Shown: in pieces, positions 27,364-36,385 of the stretch
Layout: each line of letters starts with the position of its first letter
Numbering within the stretch: the stretch's first letter is position 1
Assembly: GCF_023715705.1 (NCBI RefSeq)
Contig: NZ_JAMBOS010000008.1
Location: forward strand, 93,859 to 157,858
Length of the DNA: 64,000 bases
Direction: 5' to 3'
Source: Halalkalibacter oceani
GTDB taxonomy: Bacteria; Bacillota; Bacilli; Bacillales; Bacillaceae_D
Notes under the pieces: generated by a model
Databases searched by the model: none
What the model saw: the letters and a program-made list of their open reading frames with translations, nothing else
Told to the model about the DNA's origin: nothing
Made by a program: the position numbers and the translations under genes

Positions 27364-28089
27364 ATGCGAATTCAAATTAACTTTCAAGTAGCATCTCTTC
27401 CTATCGCTTATCGGTTTGTTGTTTTGAGCTTTTTAAAGGAGGCCATAAAAAAAGGAGATGAAACCTATTTTAAAAGATTGTATGAAGAAGGAGAGGGGAA
27501 AATGAAGCCTTTTTCCTACTCAGTTTTCTTGAAAAACTTTACCATTCAGCGAAACGAAATTGAATTAGACCAAATTTCTGTGACAGTAAGTTCTTCAGAT
27601 ATAGAGTATATGCTTCATTTATTTAATGGGATCCAGTTGATTCGGGAATATCAAACAAGGAGGGGAGCTTGGAAAATGCTCGGAGTGAGAATGGTAAAGG
27701 AATGGGAGATATCCAGCTCTTCTATTAACTGCCGTACCTTGTCACCGATCTTGATTGAAAATCGTCATGGGAAGCCTGTCCATCTTGAAGATGAAAGTTA
27801 TCGGAAGGAGTTTTCCTATTATGCCAATTTGCGAATTAAAGAGTTAAGTGGACGGAATGCATATAAACCAATAATGATCGAACCCATTCGCATGCGTAAA
27901 GTTGTAGTTAAAGAATCTAATTCAACTTTGCGAAAAGAAACAGAGGGGGAACTTTTAACTTACACCGCATACCAAGGAGAATTACGATTAGATGGGCATC
28001 CGGAGGATTTGCAGCTTCTTTATCAATCGGGAGTGGGTAAACGGACTTCCCAAGGCTTTGGCTTGCTGGACATTATAAGAGAGGGGTGA
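27364..28089 (+). CDS. cas6: Cas6, pre-crRNA processing endoribonuclease
   Basis: Cuts the repeat RNA to release crRNAs. The 241-residue protein has the RAMP layout, with FQVASLPIAYRF at the N-terminus and the C-terminal glycine-rich loop GVGKRTSQGFGLL near residues 222-234, the hallmark of Cas6. ATG 27364 follows GGAGGTGA. It is the first gene of the operon in the standard I-B order and lies 4 bases before cas8. A catalytic His cannot be assigned by eye. Confidence 0.93.
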   Translation: MRIQINFQVASLPIAYRFVVLSFLKEAIKKGDETYFKRLYEEGEGKMKPFSYSVFLKNFTIQRNEIELDQISVTVSSSDIEYMLHLFNGIQLIREYQTRRGAWKMLGVRMVKEWEISSSSINCRTLSPILIENRHGKPVHLEDESYRKEFSYYANLRIKELSGRNAYKPIMIEPIRMRKVVVKESNSTLRKETEGELLTYTAYQGELRLDGHPEDLQLLYQSGVGKRTSQGFGLLDIIREG

Positions 28090-28093
28090 GCAA

Positions 28094-29878
28094 ATGGCTA
28101 TTATTCAAATTGAAGCCGAGGATTGGATGATTACAGCTGGGCTGATTGGTCTTGTCCGTTTATTTCCAGAAGATGAACAGATGATCACCAAAACGGGGGT
28201 GACGATTCATTCTCACCATATTGAGCAATTGCCTGAGCGCTACTTCTCTTATTTATTAAAGACGTTTAGCATTGTTGAAAGAGATGTCGGCCGGATGAGC
28301 TGGTATACATCGCAATTGAAACGACAGCCTGAAAAAGCGAAGCAATATGCAGCAGATGTTCGAAAAATGATGAATGAGCAATTAAAGAAAGTAGAGAAGT
28401 ATTTCCCCACTTCCAAAGAATGTAAAGAATTGAACGAGATTACTGAGGCACTGAAGTTAGTGAAAAAAGATGAGAATGCAGAAAAAGTGGAGGAAGCTGT
28501 TCAGGCCTACCGACGGATAATGTCTACACCATTTATTGATAAGAAACTTACACTAAACTACGTAAAAGCTGTTATTCTATCTCCTTTTTTTGGTCAACCG
28601 AGTTTCTTTCAGCCTGTTTTTAATGCAAAATCATTAGAAGAACATATCTACCAGTTTGAGCAGGATTTTACCTATCCGGCAAAAATGGAATTAGAACTGT
28701 ATGAACAAATAACAAGACAAACAGAGGGACAAGCTATTTTAGGATATTTAGAGCGTAATCAAGAATATAAGCCTTTTAAAGACTGGTACAAAAAATTAAA
28801 GAAAAGAGAAGGCCCAGAAATTCAAGCTTTTTTTGCTGAGTCATTTCCTTGCTCATTTATTTATGACATGGTTGCGACTCAGTCTTTTGAAGAGATGATT
28901 TTCTCTCCTTTGGCTCTTTCAAAAGATAAGGCAGTTAATTTCAATTGGGAGTTTAATAGAAAAAATCCGGTTCCAATCAGCTCACTTGCACGTCTCTTGC
29001 TATTTTTAGTTCCCATTGGGCTTGCATTTTATACAAGACGAATTGGTTCTCAACTATCAAATGAAACATTACGTTTTGCTGGAATTCTTCTGTCTCAGCA
29101 ACCTTTTCCACTAATAGTAAAAGAGAATGAAACCTATCAAACTTTAAGACAAAAAAAGGGAAACTCCTTTGGTGAAGCCGTAGCTAATTTATTAGAGGAA
29201 GTAACCGATAAAGCACAGAAGCTAACTCATTCCTACTTGTTTGTAGAAGTCTATTCTAGTTATACAACCAAGAAAACATTATTGGATTATTATCATATGC
29301 CTCCGTATTTAGCTTCGTATTTATCGCTTCATGGAAAGGTAATCAGTAAGCTTGGTCATCGTGAGCTAAAAGATGAATTTCTTCGTACTGTGTTAAAAGG
29401 ACAAGATCCAAAACGAGTCGTGTTTGATTATTTACGGCTCGCAGTGAACGAATCGTGGCATGCCAAAGGAGCCTATATTGCAACGCAAGAGCGTTGGAGA
29501 ATTATAGAAGCGAGAAAAGGAGCTGAGAACGTGGTTAATCAAGATAAGAAGATACATTTTATTTATACTCGGGGAAGGGCATTGCGTGCGGCAATGATAA
29601 AGAGTCGACCTGGAAGTGAAGAGCTGTATCGAGCAAGCGGTGGAAAAAAAGCAGAGGGCATTGCGTATCGTTTATTAAATGCTCTTAAAGCTGGTAATAC
29701 ATCGGCTTTTATGGATACGATCTTTCGTGTTCATATGGCGGCTGATTTATCGATTCCATCCATTTTTACAGAAACCTATAAGGAAGAAGGGCTGGACTTT
29801 GAAACAATTGGCAGTGCTTTTATAGCTGGTTTATTAAATCAAGAACGAAAACAAGAAGGAGGACAAGAAAATGGGTAA
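28094..29878 (+). CDS. cas8b: Cas8b1/Cst1-type large subunit of the type I-B Cascade
   Basis: A 594-residue protein in the large-subunit position between cas6 and cas7. In family terms it recognises the PAM and recruits Cas3. Sequence identity is weakly recognisable by eye: an N-terminal DWMITAGLIGLVRL segment like that of Cst1 proteins, and long charged helices around residues 95-150. I see only two cysteines (SKECKEL and FPCSFIYD), not the paired CxxC zinc motif that many Cst1 proteins carry. The assignment rests chiefly on operon order and size. It overlaps cas7 by 8 bases. Confidence 0.85.
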   Translation: MAIIQIEAEDWMITAGLIGLVRLFPEDEQMITKTGVTIHSHHIEQLPERYFSYLLKTFSIVERDVGRMSWYTSQLKRQPEKAKQYAADVRKMMNEQLKKVEKYFPTSKECKELNEITEALKLVKKDENAEKVEEAVQAYRRIMSTPFIDKKLTLNYVKAVILSPFFGQPSFFQPVFNAKSLEEHIYQFEQDFTYPAKMELELYEQITRQTEGQAILGYLERNQEYKPFKDWYKKLKKREGPEIQAFFAESFPCSFIYDMVATQSFEEMIFSPLALSKDKAVNFNWEFNRKNPVPISSLARLLLFLVPIGLAFYTRRIGSQLSNETLRFAGILLSQQPFPLIVKENETYQTLRQKKGNSFGEAVANLLEEVTDKAQKLTHSYLFVEVYSSYTTKKTLLDYYHMPPYLASYLSLHGKVISKLGHRELKDEFLRTVLKGQDPKRVVFDYLRLAVNESWHAKGAYIATQERWRIIEARKGAENVVNQDKKIHFIYTRGRALRAAMIKSRPGSEELYRASGGKKAEGIAYRLLNALKAGNTSAFMDTIFRVHMAADLSIPSIFTETYKEEGLDFETIGSAFIAGLLNQERKQEGGQENG

Positions 29879-30764
29879 AGCACTTACATTTACAGCTATT
29901 TTTAAAGCAAATTCATTAAATTACGGCGAAGGCATTGCCAATGTATCTGAATTGAAAAAAATTCATCGGGGTAACGGGGATGTTTATACGTTTGCATCCC
30001 GTCAGAGTATTCGATATGATATTGTGCGTTTAGGAAATGAATGGTTTGAATGGAATTTAGACACGGTTGATAAGGCGAAAGGGACTTTGCAGTTTAGAGA
30101 AGATCTATCAATTGCCGATTCGGTTGAAATGGATTTATTCGGTTATCTAAAAACAGGGAAAAAATCGCAGAAACGACCAGCTGTAGTTCGTTTGTCCCAC
30201 GCCATTTCGTTAGAACCATATCGTCATGACCTCGAATTTCTGAATAATATGGGCTTGGCAGAGCGTATTGATGAAGCACCTAACCTGGCAAATATCGAGC
30301 AACACGAGAGTTTGTACGCATATACAGTAACTGTTGATTTGGACAAGGTAGGTGTGGATCGTGATGTCGTCTTATCAAACGACGAGAAAGTGGAACGTCT
30401 ACATCAATTTCTGGAAGTGATCAAATTGTTGAACCGTAACATTCGTGGACGTCAGGAAAGTCTATCTCCTTTATTTGTTATTGGTGGTGTGTATCCGGCA
30501 GCGAATCCGTTCTTTCTTGGGAGAGTTCAGTTGGAACAAGGCATAAAAAGTTGGAAATTGAATATAGCCGCATTGGTCGATGTAGCGAAAACAACATTTG
30601 CAAATCAGGTGATTGGTGAATTTACTCACATTGGATTTATACCGGGTTTATTTGCTAATGAAGTCGACTTTTCGCTAGCTGCAGAGGGGAAAGTTGGTTC
30701 TGTCGAGGAATTCTTTGCTGGATTGAAGCAGGAAGTTAGTGCTTATTTTGGAGTAAATAGCTGA
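29871..30764 (+). CDS. cas7: Cas7 (Cst2/DevR type) backbone subunit of type I-B Cascade
   Basis: A 297-residue protein that polymerises along the crRNA spacer in the Cascade filament. Family marks are FTAIFKANSLNYGEG near the start, TFASRQSIRYDIVR near residues 41-54, the Arg-rich NRNIRGRQESLSPLFVIGG region and HIGFIPGLFANEVDF near the end. The I-B Cst2/DevR match is good. It overlaps cas8 by 8 bases and the first base of the cas5 ATG overlaps its stop, indicating tight coupling. Confidence 0.93.
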   Translation: MGKALTFTAIFKANSLNYGEGIANVSELKKIHRGNGDVYTFASRQSIRYDIVRLGNEWFEWNLDTVDKAKGTLQFREDLSIADSVEMDLFGYLKTGKKSQKRPAVVRLSHAISLEPYRHDLEFLNNMGLAERIDEAPNLANIEQHESLYAYTVTVDLDKVGVDRDVVLSNDEKVERLHQFLEVIKLLNRNIRGRQESLSPLFVIGGVYPAANPFFLGRVQLEQGIKSWKLNIAALVDVAKTTFANQVIGEFTHIGFIPGLFANEVDFSLAAEGKVGSVEEFFAGLKQEVSAYFGVNS

Positions 30765-31468
30765 TGAAAGTGTTACGGCTAAAACTTTATCAGCAGACTG
30801 CATGTTACAAAAAGCCGTTTGCCTTTAAAGTCTCCGAAACGTATCCACTGCCTCCATACTCGACGGTGAAAGGCATGCTCCATGCCGTGCTCAATGCAAC
30901 ATCGTTAATACCGATGAAGTTAAGCATTCAGGGGAGCTACGATACGTTATTAACAGATTATCAAACGCACTATTTTTTTAAAAGTGATAAAACAGACAAG
31001 TTTACATTGACAGCAGAGGGTCTTGGCTTTGATCGGGGTTTAGAGGGTGATATCACGACAATGCCAATCTATATGCATTTGCTGTATGATGTTACATTAT
31101 TAATTCATGTAAAGGCAACGGAAGCAGTGCTACAACGTTTGCAGGAGCAGCTCCTGTCTGCCACGACTCACCTAAGTTTGGGACGCTGGGAGGATCTTGT
31201 TCGAATAGATGAATGTGAATTGGTGGAAGCTGTTGCAGAGGAAAGAGACAGAGATGTCGTTCTCCCCTATAATGCGTATGTTCCCAAAGAACTGTTAAAT
31301 GAAGGTCACTATTTTCCATATAAATTGAATTGGACCTATCGTTCTGTTGATAATGTCCGAATCTGGGATAAGATTGCAGTCGGTTATGTACAAAAGGGCT
31401 ATACACTTAATGCAGAGGAGGAATTGTTATTTGATGAAAAAGGGAGTTGTCTTTTATTTCCTTCCTGA
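30764..31468 (+). CDS. cas5: Cas5t, crRNA 5'-handle-binding subunit of type I-B Cascade
   Basis: A 234-residue RAMP protein. The N-terminal KVLRLKLYQQTACYKKPFAF and the PLPPYSTVKGMLHAVLN segment are typical of Cas5, and HLSLGRWEDLVRI is a conserved later block. It caps the 5' end of the crRNA in Cascade. It follows cas7 with a TGATG overlap and is followed by a weak terminator-like hairpin before cas3. Confidence 0.93.
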   Translation: MKVLRLKLYQQTACYKKPFAFKVSETYPLPPYSTVKGMLHAVLNATSLIPMKLSIQGSYDTLLTDYQTHYFFKSDKTDKFTLTAEGLGFDRGLEGDITTMPIYMHLLYDVTLLIHVKATEAVLQRLQEQLLSATTHLSLGRWEDLVRIDECELVEAVAEERDRDVVLPYNAYVPKELLNEGHYFPYKLNWTYRSVDNVRIWDKIAVGYVQKGYTLNAEEELLFDEKGSCLLFPS

Positions 31469-31477
31469 AGTTAAAAA

Positions 31478-31508
31478 GAAGAAGTCTGTCACGGCTTCTT
31501 TTTTTTGA
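31478..31508 (+). terminator. Weak attenuating hairpin between cas5 and cas3
   Basis: AAGAAG and CTTCTT arms surround a 10-base loop (TCTGTCACGG) and are followed by a T-run reaching about 31506. The stem is short, so read-through is expected. It may lower expression of cas3 and the adaptation genes relative to Cascade. Confidence 0.5.
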
Positions 31509-31534
31509 AAACTATAGGTCTAAGGAGGACAATT

Positions 31535-33760
31535 ATGAAATTCTATGCAAAGTCAAGTCCGATCGAGACAATAAAAGAGCACACAAAAGAACTATTGAAA
31601 CGGTATTCTGTTCTTAAAAAAATCTATTATCATCGTTTGCCCCTTGATGATCGAGATTGGGAACTGCTACGAATTGCGGTGCTTTATCATGATATAGGAA
31701 AAGCAGATACTTTTTTTCAAAATAAAATTCGTAAGGTGATTGGGGAGCCGCTTCTTTTAGTCAAGTCAGAGTTTAATGTTCAACATAACTTTCTGTCTAT
31801 TTTAGCCATTCCTTTTAAGAGATTAGGTATTCTCAAGGAAGAACAAAAGCTACTGATGCAAATTATAGCGTATCATCATGAGAGAGGGCAGGATCCTAAT
31901 AATGAGGAAGCTGCTTCGAATTATGAACATAATATCCTGCCATTTCGCGAAGAATTGGAAGCTGAAATGGAATTGTCGCTTGAAACGAGTATACGGTCAG
32001 CTCGATTAGAACAGGTAAAGCATCAGGCAAGAATTCGTGAATATGAACCGGAATTATTTAGGCGGTATGTTTTGCTAAAGGGGCTACTCCATCGGCTCGA
32101 TCATGCTGCTTCAGCACATGTACCTATAGAGGTGGGGCTAGAAATGAATGTTGTTGACCATGTAAATCAGTTTTTCAATAAAAAGTTTGAGGGAAGAAAA
32201 AAACCATTGCAGCATTTCACTGAACAGAATCAAGATAAGCATCTTGTTGTTGTTGCCCAAACGGGTATGGGCAAAACAGAAGCTGGTCTACTCTGGCTAG
32301 GCAAAGAGAAGGGATTTTTTACGTTACCTTTACGAGTAAGCATTAATGCTATGTATGAACGAGTGACTTCGAATGAGAATATAGGCTTTAGCTTGATTGG
32401 AGAAGAAGGGATAGAGGAAGCAACGGGGCTATTACATTCCACTAGCATGGATTATTTATATGATCGTAGAGAAGCTAATGACGAGGCATTGGAAAAAATG
32501 CATTCACAATCAAGGGAGTTTGCTAATAAGTTGACTATTTCGACGATTGATCAAGTGTTGAAATTTCCCTTTTATTATCTTGGGTTTGAAAAGGAATATG
32601 CCACAGTAGTGGGGGCAAAAGTCATTATCGATGAGTTGCAAGCCTACGATCCCCGGATCGCTGCATTGCTTGTTCGTGCCATGGTTTTATTGGATGAGCT
32701 CGGAGGTGCTTTCTTGATTATGACAGCCACTCTCCCAGATTTCTATTTTAAAGCTTTAGAACGTGAATTGAGTTCTTCGAAGCGTCCTCTAATTTATCAG
32801 GAGTTTATTGATGACGAGGTTAAGAGGCATCATATTCATGTAAGAGAAGAAACGATCTTTGATGCAGTTGAAGAGATTGCTCGGGCAGGTGAGATGAATA
32901 AAGTACTTGTGATTTGTAATACGGTGGATCAGGCAAGAAAGGTTTTTAAGCAAATTCATCTTTTGAACGAAGAGTCTTGGCTGTTGCATGCTCGGTTTAT
33001 TCAAAAGGATCGACGTAAAAAAGAGAAAGAGATTTTAGCTTTTGCAAATAGTGAAAGGGCAGGTATTTGGGTGACAACCCAATTAGTTGAAGCAAGTCTT
33101 GATATTGATTTCGATCGACTATATACGGAAATGGCTACCTTAGATAGCTTGTTTCAACGATTTGGTCGCTGCAATCGTAAAGGAACAAAGCCTATCGAGG
33201 CGGTAAATATCCATGTGATGGCAAAAGAGGTGAGTGGCGTAGGGTCGGTCTACCACGAAGAAATCTATCAGCGCAGTTTAAGGTTAATTCAGTTGGAGCA
33301 AGGATTGTTAGTAGAATCAAAAAAGCATGCTATGATTCAGGAGCTTTATAATGAAGAGGCTCTTCAGGGGTCAAACTTTAAGCAACAATTTGATGATACA
33401 TTGAAAGAGCTGAAGAATCGCCCTTTATATGAAACGAAGAAATTAGAAGCACAGAAACTATTACGAGACATTCAACAAGTCCAAGCTATTCCGGAACGAT
33501 ATATAGGAAGTAAGGAAGTTCAAGATGCGCTTCACGAATGGGAACAAGCAACAAAACAGACCAAGCAAAAGAATCAAGTTAAAGCGATCAAAAGGAAGGC
33601 ACGCCGTCAAATTGAGCAATTTACAGTTGGAGTAAATCCATTTAAAGCAAAAGAGCTTTTGGGGGAATTCCCCTTAATAAAAGGGCTTTGCATAATTAGA
33701 TGTGAATACGATGAAGATTTAGGTCTGTTAATCGATCAAAAAAAAGACCCCTTTTCTTAA
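31535..33760 (+). CDS. cas3: Cas3, HD nuclease-helicase
   Basis: A 742-residue effector nuclease that unwinds and degrades DNA bound by Cascade. The N-terminal HD nuclease carries YHDIGKAD (H52-D53) and a later YHHERG. The helicase has Walker A AQTGMGKTE near residues 242-250, Walker B DELQAYDP (D366-E367), MTATLP, and the motif VI-like FQRFGRCNRKG. Domains are fused in the normal order. The open frame begins at 31505, but ATG 31535 follows TAAGGAGGAC at ideal spacing and is chosen. Confidence 0.95.
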   Translation: MKFYAKSSPIETIKEHTKELLKRYSVLKKIYYHRLPLDDRDWELLRIAVLYHDIGKADTFFQNKIRKVIGEPLLLVKSEFNVQHNFLSILAIPFKRLGILKEEQKLLMQIIAYHHERGQDPNNEEAASNYEHNILPFREELEAEMELSLETSIRSARLEQVKHQARIREYEPELFRRYVLLKGLLHRLDHAASAHVPIEVGLEMNVVDHVNQFFNKKFEGRKKPLQHFTEQNQDKHLVVVAQTGMGKTEAGLLWLGKEKGFFTLPLRVSINAMYERVTSNENIGFSLIGEEGIEEATGLLHSTSMDYLYDRREANDEALEKMHSQSREFANKLTISTIDQVLKFPFYYLGFEKEYATVVGAKVIIDELQAYDPRIAALLVRAMVLLDELGGAFLIMTATLPDFYFKALERELSSSKRPLIYQEFIDDEVKRHHIHVREETIFDAVEEIARAGEMNKVLVICNTVDQARKVFKQIHLLNEESWLLHARFIQKDRRKKEKEILAFANSERAGIWVTTQLVEASLDIDFDRLYTEMATLDSLFQRFGRCNRKGTKPIEAVNIHVMAKEVSGVGSVYHEEIYQRSLRLIQLEQGLLVESKKHAMIQELYNEEALQGSNFKQQFDDTLKELKNRPLYETKKLEAQKLLRDIQQVQAIPERYIGSKEVQDALHEWEQATKQTKQKNQVKAIKRKARRQIEQFTVGVNPFKAKELLGEFPLIKGLCIIRCEYDEDLGLLIDQKKDPFS

Positions 33761-33771
33761 GGAGGAAAAAG

Positions 33772-34290
33772 ATGCAGCAGCAATCCATTGGTGGTGTAGA
33801 TATTCATTATTTGTCACTTTGCAAGCGGAAGCTGTGGTTATATAAGCATGGGATTCAGATGGAGAATGAGTCGGATCAAGTGTTACAAGGGAGTGTTCTT
33901 CATGAATCGGCATATCCCAGATTGGAAAAACGGGAAGTTTTAATTGATAACGAATTTAAAATTGATTCAATTGATGGGGAATTTGTCAGAGAAGTAAAGT
34001 TATCAAGTCGAATGAGAGAATCGGATCGTTTGCAGATGCTTTTTTATTTATATCAGTTACAGTTACGTGGAGTAGTGAAGAAAGGACTAATCAGTTATAC
34101 AAAGGAGAGACGAACGGAAGAAATCTTACTTGGTCCGCAAGAGAAATTAGAGATCAAAGCAGCTATCGCTGAGGCCTATAAAGTGGTTGAGAAACAAAAA
34201 CCACCTGGTCTTAAGAAGCTCTCCTATTGCAAGAAGTGCGCATATTATAGTTTTTGTTATGCTGGGGAGGGTGATGAGGATGATGCGTGA
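33772..34290 (+). CDS. cas4: Cas4, iron-sulfur exonuclease of spacer acquisition
   Basis: A 172-residue PD-(D/E)XK nuclease that trims prespacers and selects PAM-bearing ends. The four iron-sulfur cysteines are visible: C17 (LSLCKRK) and C153, C156, C162 (CKKCAYYSFC). Nuclease motifs are GSVLHE, KIDSIDG and REVKLSS. It follows cas3 by 11 bases and overlaps the cas1 start by 11. Confidence 0.95.
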   Translation: MQQQSIGGVDIHYLSLCKRKLWLYKHGIQMENESDQVLQGSVLHESAYPRLEKREVLIDNEFKIDSIDGEFVREVKLSSRMRESDRLQMLFYLYQLQLRGVVKKGLISYTKERRTEEILLGPQEKLEIKAAIAEAYKVVEKQKPPGLKKLSYCKKCAYYSFCYAGEGDEDDA

Positions 34291-35266
34291 CCATTATGTC
34301 TTTTCAAATGGAGCCTTAAAACGAAAGCACAATACCATTTATTATATCAATCAGGATGGGCAACAGAAACCGTTACCGGTTGAAAAAATTCGAAACCTTC
34401 ATGTTTTTGGAGAAGTGGAATTTAACACGAAGTTACTTAATTATCTTAGTCAATACGATATATGTGTTCATGTTTACAACTATTATGGCTTTTATGCGGG
34501 CACTTATTATCCGAGAGAAAAGTCGGTTTCTGGTTTTTTGCTAGTCAATCAAGCAGAACATTATACACATAAGTATAAACGCTTATATTTAGCTCATAGT
34601 TTTATGCAAGGCGCTGTTCATCATATGCTTCGAAATTTAAGAAGACATAAGGAACAGACAGCAGAGGTTGTGAAGACCATTGAGAAAGAGCTATTTGAGA
34701 TGCAAACCTGCACAGACATTTCCTCTTTGATGGGAAAAGAGGGGCAAATTCGAAAAAGCTACTATCAAGCATTTAATAAAATTCTAAAACAGGATATCGG
34801 GTTTGAAAAGCGGGAAAAACATCCGCCGCGTGACCCGCTGAATGCAATGATTTCTTTTGGGAATTCACTCATGTACCAAATTGTTCTTTCAGAAATCTAT
34901 CGTACAACTTTAAATCCAACGGTTAGCTATTTGCATGAACCCTCGACTAAACGATTCTCTTTATGTCTTGATCTGGCTGAAATCTTTAAACCCTTAATTG
35001 TAGATCCTATTATTTTTTCTCTTATTAATAAGCGATCTATTACAAAAAAGCACTTTGAATACTTAGAAGGAGAAATCTGCTTTTTAAATGAAGAAGGGAA
35101 GAAGCGCTTTATTAGAGCATGGGAAGAGAGATTAAAAAGCAGTGTAATGCATAGAGCATTAAAACGTAAAACAAGCTATCGTTATCTAATTAGACTCGAA
35201 TGCTACAAGTTAATCAAGCATCTGATTGGAGATGATGTTTATAAACCTTTGAAAGCGTGGTGGTGA
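34280..35266 (+). CDS. cas1: Cas1, spacer integrase
   Basis: A 328-residue integrase subunit, active with Cas2. Visible family segments are YVFSNGALKRKHNTIYY at the start, NSLMYQIVLSEIYRTTLNPTVSYLHEP (catalytic Glu and the conserved N-P-x-x-x-x-x-H-E region) and FSLCLDLAEIFKPLIVD (conserved Asp and Glu). The open frame reaches back to 34187 inside cas4, but ATG 34280 lies at good distance from GGGGAGG and yields MMRDHYVFSNG, so it is preferred. Confidence 0.95.
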   Translation: MMRDHYVFSNGALKRKHNTIYYINQDGQQKPLPVEKIRNLHVFGEVEFNTKLLNYLSQYDICVHVYNYYGFYAGTYYPREKSVSGFLLVNQAEHYTHKYKRLYLAHSFMQGAVHHMLRNLRRHKEQTAEVVKTIEKELFEMQTCTDISSLMGKEGQIRKSYYQAFNKILKQDIGFEKREKHPPRDPLNAMISFGNSLMYQIVLSEIYRTTLNPTVSYLHEPSTKRFSLCLDLAEIFKPLIVDPIIFSLINKRSITKKHFEYLEGEICFLNEEGKKRFIRAWEERLKSSVMHRALKRKTSYRYLIRLECYKLIKHLIGDDVYKPLKAWW

Positions 35267-35268
35267 GT

Positions 35269-35532
35269 ATGTTTGTCATTATCACTTATGATGTGGAACG
35301 TAAAAGGGTGGGGAAGGTCTGTAAAAAATTACGGGAATATTTAGACTGGAGTCAGAATTCTGTTTTTGAAGGTGAAATTACAAAAGGGAAACTGACTCAA
35401 TGCTTAGCAGAACTTAACAATATTATTGATAATAATGTAGATTCTATTTACTTATATCAAGTCTCGAATCCTAAAAATTTGAAGAAAACCGTTTATGGAA
35501 TAGCAAAAAGTCCAATGGATTGGTTTTTGTAA
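35269..35532 (+). CDS. cas2: Cas2, spacer-acquisition adaptor
   Basis: An 88-residue ferredoxin-fold protein that bridges Cas1 dimers. It begins MFVIITYDVERKR, with the conserved Asp at residue 8, and has LREYLDWSQNSVFEGEIT typical of Cas2. The open frame can begin at 35257, but ATG 35269, two bases after the cas1 stop, fits the family start. It ends the cas operon. Confidence 0.95.
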   Translation: MFVIITYDVERKRVGKVCKKLREYLDWSQNSVFEGEITKGKLTQCLAELNNIIDNNVDSIYLYQVSNPKNLKKTVYGIAKSPMDWFL

Positions 35533-35628
35533 CACTCATGTTAGAATCGTGTCGTTATAGGGACCAAGACCAAATCTGCTCAAAAGGTTTTCTAAGAACT
35601 ATCTATTTCAACTAACAGTAACACGTAA

Positions 35629-35647
35629 AAGGGGGAAATCCCCCCTT
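35629..35647. terminator. Short GC hairpin between convergent cas2 and anti-sigma genes
   Basis: AAGGGGG and CCCCCTT flank a loop of about five bases. There is no long T-run on either side, but its position between convergent genes fits a bidirectional stop. Confidence 0.4.
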
Positions 35648-35675
35648 CAACACCTTCTAAAACCTCTTCACTCGT

Positions 35676-36380
35676 TCACGGCATGCTCAGCTTAATCAAA
35701 AACGGATTCGGGTCGGTTGGTTTGACGCTGCCTCCGCGCGGTTCTTTGCTGAGGATGATGTGGTCGAGCTGGTTGACGATATCATCCTGGAGGTAGAGCT
35801 GGCCCTGGGCGCCATTTACTTGGATGATGCCGGCGTCCTTTAAGTCAGTGGTCGAGCGGATCCAGGCTTGGTAGTCATTGATTGAGACAGGATGGAGGCC
35901 GTCGACGAGCAGCATCAGCTCGTTTGAATCGTTGTTGATCCAGGCATAGCCTTTAATCGCTGTATTGTCCGCCGGCGAAATTTCATATAATGTCGTTTCC
36001 TCGTTCATTAAAAATGGTGGCGGCTCTTCGGCTGAATGCTGAAGGGACGTCTTTTGAACATGGCTGATTGTCAGCCATGAACCGAGCAGGAGGACGATGA
36101 TGACAAAGCTGAACCGTGCCGGGAACGAACTCCGGGTCAGAACATGAAAAAATGGCTTTCGCTGTTCGGCTCGAATTGTATGTAACAACCGCTTTTTCAG
36201 ACGTACCGGTGGGCGGATTTGCACATTAGCTTCTTTGGCAAAAAAAGGCCTCCACTCATCATGAAGCTGCTGACAGTGCGAACAGTGGTCGAGATGCTGT
36301 TTCATGCCGACGTCATCCTCGGCTTCTCCGCGGAGATAGTCAATAATCTGTTCCTCTGAAAAATTGTTATCACAAGACAT
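35676..36380 (-). CDS. Membrane anti-sigma factor with zinc-finger domain
   Basis: A 234-residue partner of the ECF sigma factor encoded 5 bases upstream. The N-terminus has the HLDHCSHC zinc-type anti-sigma motif near residues 29-36. One membrane segment (FVIIVLLLGSWLTI) lies near 90-105, and an extracytoplasmic RskA-like domain follows (GYAWINNDSNELMLLVDGL). It should hold the sigma factor at the membrane until an envelope signal releases it. The signal is unknown. Confidence 0.88.
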   Translation of the reverse strand: MSCDNNFSEEQIIDYLRGEAEDDVGMKQHLDHCSHCQQLHDEWRPFFAKEANVQIRPPVRLKKRLLHTIRAEQRKPFFHVLTRSSFPARFSFVIIVLLLGSWLTISHVQKTSLQHSAEEPPPFLMNEETTLYEISPADNTAIKGYAWINNDSNELMLLVDGLHPVSINDYQAWIRSTTDLKDAGIIQVNGAQGQLYLQDDIVNQLDHIILSKEPRGGSVKPTDPNPFLIKLSMP

Positions 36381-36385
36381 CTATT

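Noticed and set aside
35629..35647. GGGGG/CCCCC hairpin as an attachment or recombination site
   Set aside because: No direct repeats or integrase nearby; a weak terminator between convergent genes explains it better.
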